A DNA stretch of 17,247 nucleotides from Candidatus Gastranaerophilales bacterium HUM_12 (lineage in GTDB: Bacteria > Cyanobacteriota > Vampirovibrionia > Gastranaerophilales > Gastranaerophilaceae): NCBI GenBank assembly GCA_002102825.1, contig DABJ01000025.1:11408-28654 (forward strand). The letters run 5' to 3'. Positions 14,221 to 17,247 of this stretch are shown piece by piece (position 1 is the first letter of the stretch; every line of letters begins with the position of its first letter). The position numbers and the translations under genes are program-made. The notes under the pieces were generated by a model. The model searched no databases. It was given only the letters and a program-made list of their open reading frames with translations, and was not told the origin of the DNA.

Positions 14221-16783
14221 TCACATAAAAAGTTGGGAAGTTAATTTAGAAGATACCACTCCTGTAATGCAACAATACTTGAAAATTAAACAGGAAAATC
14301 CGGAAATTTTGTTATGGTATCGTTTAGGAGATTTTTATGAAACGTTTTTCGAAGATGCATTAATTATGTCTAAAGAGTTGGAACTAACTCTAACAGGCAG
14401 AGATGCTGGTGCAAAGCTTGGAAGAGTTCCTCTTGCAGGCATTCCGGTTAAGGCTGCTGATGCTTATTTGGAAAAACTTGTTCATAAAAATTATAAAGTT
14501 GCAATTTGTGACCAATTAGAAGACCCAAAATTCGCAAAAGGTCTTGTTAAACGTGGTGTAACAAGGGTTGTGACTGCTGGTACTCTAACAGAAAGTAATC
14601 TTTTAAATCAAAATTCAAACAACTATATTTGTGCAATTTATAAAGATGAAAAAAGTGGTTTGTTTGGTTTTGCATACACGGATATTTCAACCGGAGAATT
14701 CAAAGTAACTCAAGCATCTTTAAATCTTGTTATGGCTGAACTTGCAAGGCTAAACCCATCAGAAGTTGTTGCCCCTAGCCTTAAACAAGACATAAAACCC
14801 TTTCAAATTGTACCTGATGAAGTTATAAACTTGCCGGACGAAGTTACAAAAAGATACAATTGTTCTAAAATCCCTCCATCTGTTTTTGATGTCGAATTTT
14901 CTCAAAACAATTTGAAACAAGTTTTTAAAACTCAAAGTTTAGAGAGTTACGGATATTCAAAATATCCTCTTGGATTTCGATCTGCAGGAGCTTTAGTTGC
15001 TTATATTTGGGAAACATTAAAGGGAAATATGCCGAAGTTTGATAGAATTGAAGCTTATGAACTTTCTGAATATATGATTTTAGATGCAGCGACAAGAAAA
15101 AATCTTGAACTTGTTGAGACATTACGTGAAAAAAATAAATATGGTTCATTACTTTGGGCAATAGACAAAACAAAAACAAATATGGGCGCAAGACTTTTGA
15201 AAAACTGGATTTGTCAGCCATTAAAAAGAGTTGATGACATTATAGCTCGCCAAAATTCAGTATCAGAACTTGTTCAAAAATCAGATGTTCGCTATAGTTT
15301 AGCAGAATCATTGGAAAAAATTTATGATATTCAAAGACTTGCAACAAGAATGAGTAACGGTTCTGCCAGTCCTAAAGATTTTATCGGTTTAAAAATATCA
15401 TTAACAATGCTTCCTCGACTTTTAGAAGAAACGGTCGATTTAGAATATGATATGTTCGCTCCAATTCGTGAATATCAAGAAGAAATCGCAGATTTTACAC
15501 AAGTTATTGAGAATACAATTGTTGATAATCCTCCTATTCTATTAAAAGAGGGTGGAATTATTAAACCAAATGTTAGTGGAGAATTGGATTATTTCAGAGA
15601 TTTGCTGACAGGCGGCGAAGAATGGCTTCAAAAATTTGAAGAAGAAGAAAAAGAACGCACCGGAATTAAAAATTTAAAAGTCGGTTATAATAAAGTTTTC
15701 GGATATTTTATTGAAGTTACAAAATCAAACTTAAACATGGTTCCGCAAAGTTATGTTAGAAAACAGACACTTACCGGAGCAGAAAGGTTTATTACCGATG
15801 AATTGAAACACCACGAAGATGATGTTTTATCTGCAAGATTTAAATCAACAGAACTTGAATATAAATTATTTACTGATTTTAGGGAATATTCAAAAGAATT
15901 TGTTTCAAAAATTCGTGAAATTGCTGATTGTATAGCAAAAGCCGATGTATTAACCTCGTTATCTGAAATTGCAGTTGAAAATAATTATTGTAAACCTGAA
16001 ATTGATGAATCTGATGATTTTATTGTTAAAAATGGACGTCATGCTGTTTTGGAAAAAATTCTTCCTCTTGGAGAATATGTTCCAAATGACTTGGATTTAA
16101 AATCAAAATCTACAAATGATTCTACCCAATTTATGATTTTGACAGGACCGAATATGGCTGGGAAATCAACATATATGCGTCAAAATGCTTTGATTGCAAT
16201 TTTGGCTCAAATCGGGTCATGGGTTCCTGCTGATTATGTAAAACTTGGAGTTGTGGATAAAGTGTTCACAAGGGTTGGAGCAAGTGATGACTTAACTCTT
16301 GGTCAATCAACATTTATGGTTGAGATGATTGAAACTTCATTCATTTTGAATACTGCAACTGATAGAAGTTTCATTTTGTTAGATGAAATTGGCCGAGGTA
16401 CAAGTACTTATGATGGTGTTGCTATTGCTTGGTCTGTGGCAGAATATATTGCAACAAAAGTAGGGGCAAGATGTATTTTTGCAACCCATTATCATGAACT
16501 TAATGTGATGACAAAAACATACCCGCAAATTAAAAATTATAGAATTACTATAACTGAAAATAATGGTGAAATTGAATTTTTAAGAAAAATTGTTCAAGGC
16601 GGTGCAAGTAAGAGTTATGGTATTCAAGTAGCAAAAATGGCGGGTTTACCATCTAGTGTTGTAAAACGTTCTGAAGAATTAATGAGAAAAATGCAAAAAG
16701 ATTTTTCAAATAACCTTGCAACTCGAAAGAAAATGGTAAATAATGAAGATGAAGTTCCGCAATTATCGTTATTCGGAATGTAA
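14201..16783 (+). CDS. mutS: DNA mismatch repair protein MutS
   Basis: Recognises base mismatches and small loops and recruits MutL; cytosolic dimer on DNA. At 860 aa it is full length for the MutS1 branch. The mismatch-reading Phe-x-Glu motif is present (F45-Y-E47 in RLGDFYETF). Connector, lever and clamp domains follow, with ERFITDELKHHEDD in the clamp/lever. The ATPase domain has Walker A GPNMAGKST at 649-657, Walker B with D728-E729 in LLDEIGRGTSTYDG, and the FATHYHEL switch. The C-terminus ends QLSLFGM (854-860), an excellent beta-clamp-binding motif. The ATG at 14201 is the first possible start and no downstream alternative fits before the conserved TPVMQQY. There is no Shine-Dalgarno sequence, so leaderless translation is likely. 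mutL is not in the window, and no strong terminator follows. Confidence 0.98.
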   Translation: MSKTEINHIKSWEVNLEDTTPVMQQYLKIKQENPEILLWYRLGDFYETFFEDALIMSKELELTLTGRDAGAKLGRVPLAGIPVKAADAYLEKLVHKNYKVAICDQLEDPKFAKGLVKRGVTRVVTAGTLTESNLLNQNSNNYICAIYKDEKSGLFGFAYTDISTGEFKVTQASLNLVMAELARLNPSEVVAPSLKQDIKPFQIVPDEVINLPDEVTKRYNCSKIPPSVFDVEFSQNNLKQVFKTQSLESYGYSKYPLGFRSAGALVAYIWETLKGNMPKFDRIEAYELSEYMILDAATRKNLELVETLREKNKYGSLLWAIDKTKTNMGARLLKNWICQPLKRVDDIIARQNSVSELVQKSDVRYSLAESLEKIYDIQRLATRMSNGSASPKDFIGLKISLTMLPRLLEETVDLEYDMFAPIREYQEEIADFTQVIENTIVDNPPILLKEGGIIKPNVSGELDYFRDLLTGGEEWLQKFEEEEKERTGIKNLKVGYNKVFGYFIEVTKSNLNMVPQSYVRKQTLTGAERFITDELKHHEDDVLSARFKSTELEYKLFTDFREYSKEFVSKIREIADCIAKADVLTSLSEIAVENNYCKPEIDESDDFIVKNGRHAVLEKILPLGEYVPNDLDLKSKSTNDSTQFMILTGPNMAGKSTYMRQNALIAILAQIGSWVPADYVKLGVVDKVFTRVGASDDLTLGQSTFMVEMIETSFILNTATDRSFILLDEIGRGTSTYDGVAIAWSVAEYIATKVGARCIFATHYHELNVMTKTYPQIKNYRITITENNGEIEFLRKIVQGGASKSYGIQVAKMAGLPSSVVKRSEELMRKMQKDFSNNLATRKKMVNNEDEVPQLSLFGM

Positions 16784-16851
16784 AGAATTATGTAGGTATA
16801 ACAAAAATTTTTATTTTAGTGTTTTCATACAAGCAACAAGGAGTGTGGTGT

Positions 16852-17247
16852 ATGCTAAAAGTAGGTTTTAATCCGGCAGTAAGTTTTAAAGCAGGTGAAG
16901 AAATTCAATCCGGAAACAAAAGGGAAGATCAAAATTTTACAACTGGGGAAATTAAAGAGTCAATACCTGACAGTTTTGAAAATTCAATGGAAGAGGTGGC
17001 TCAAAATTTACCGGAAATGAAAAAGCCGAAGACTTTAAGAGATGGGGCTGCAAATGTCTGGAAATTTTTTACTGTAGCTAATCAAATGGCAAATTCAGCA
17101 TTAAAGGGATTGTTCTATGGTGCAATGACAGGGGCTGCTTTTTTATCTGGTTCTTGGTTATTCAAGTCTTTACCTAATGCATTCAAAAAAGAGGGCCCGA
17201 CATTAAAGAGCACTTTGATTCACCCGCTGAAAAATATTGGTAAATCG
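16852..17247 (+). CDS. Hypothetical protein, N-terminal 132 residues, cut by the window end
   Basis: An open frame from ATG 16852 to the last base, with no stop, preceded by an ideal AAGGAG site (16838-16843) at 8-nt spacing. The N-terminus reads MLKVGFNPAVSFKAGEE, followed by a charged, probably disordered stretch (about 14-60), an amphipathic helix, and one hydrophobic segment at about 85-107 (LFYGAMTGAAFLSGSWLF), then a basic stretch. There is no classical signal peptide at the very N-terminus. The short [hydrophobic]-S-F-K-A start is a pattern I associate from memory with many Gastranaerophilales proteins; its role is unknown to me. It lies 68 nt after mutS with only a weak TATAAC-like box between, so it may be read through from mutS. 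Function not assignable. Confidence 0.8.
   Translation, partial: MLKVGFNPAVSFKAGEEIQSGNKREDQNFTTGEIKESIPDSFENSMEEVAQNLPEMKKPKTLRDGAANVWKFFTVANQMANSALKGLFYGAMTGAAFLSGSWLFKSLPNAFKKEGPTLKSTLIHPLKNIGKS

Noticed and set aside
1..17247. Mobile element, phage, CRISPR array, tRNA or rRNA
   Set aside because: Scanning by eye showed no transposase or integrase, no regularly spaced repeats, no tRNA cloverleaf and no rRNA sequence; all intergenic gaps are short.

Overview
The window is an AT-rich bacterial chromosome segment, about 17.2 kb, densely coded, with no sign of phage, IS or CRISPR. My best guess for the source is a gut Gastranaerophilales-type bacterium (Melainabacteria/Vampirovibrionia, the non-photosynthetic relatives of Cyanobacteria). 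The basis is the low GC content, the mix of ordinary housekeeping genes with long lineage-type hypotheticals, and the N-terminal pattern FNPAVSFKA in the last gene, which I associate from memory with that group. This is inference; the fusA and mutS sequences would settle it.

Layout. 1-2331: fusA (EF-G) with its own promoter and a strong terminator, not in a visible str operon. 2332-2727 (-): a 131-aa coiled-coil protein. 2942-3313 (+): a small double zinc-ribbon protein whose promoter contains a near-perfect Fur-type 7-1-7 box. 3273-8696 (-): six co-directional genes. Transcription order is a membrane-anchored sugar-type solute-binding protein, a zinc MDR dehydrogenase, a degenerate 5'-nucleotidase-like protein, ndk, then spmA-spmB after a hairpin. 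8745-11410 (+): rarA and a MATE exporter. 11479-14164 (-): a 656-aa coiled-coil-ended protein and a 199-aa membrane-anchored protein. 14201-16783 (+): mutS. 16852-end (+): a truncated gene for a hypothetical protein with one membrane segment.

The most interesting signal is a link between two distant hypotheticals. The 131-aa (2332-2727) and 656-aa (11479-13449) proteins align without gaps over their first 50 residues and again over their last 40, so they look like one family with a small or a roughly 500-residue middle. Both genes carry a 17-bp dyad of the form TGTnA-N7-TnACA at the same distance (56-57 bp) from a TATnTAAG -10-like box, placing the operator centre near -61. This suggests a small co-regulated family. 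The helix-variable-helix architecture and lack of a signal peptide recall flagellin-like or type III-secreted proteins, but that is only an analogy. The 656-aa gene also has a sigma-28-like element in its promoter.

A second theme is transcription starts. rarA, mutS and the zinc-ribbon gene all lack a Shine-Dalgarno sequence and have promoter elements that place +1 at, or within one base of, the A of the ATG. They may therefore be leaderless, while most other genes have clear ribosome binding sites. The two divergent pairs (8697-8744 and 14165-14200) use palindromic -10 sequences readable on both strands. Housekeeping functions are translation (fusA), nucleotide balance (ndk), and DNA repair and replication restart (mutS, rarA).
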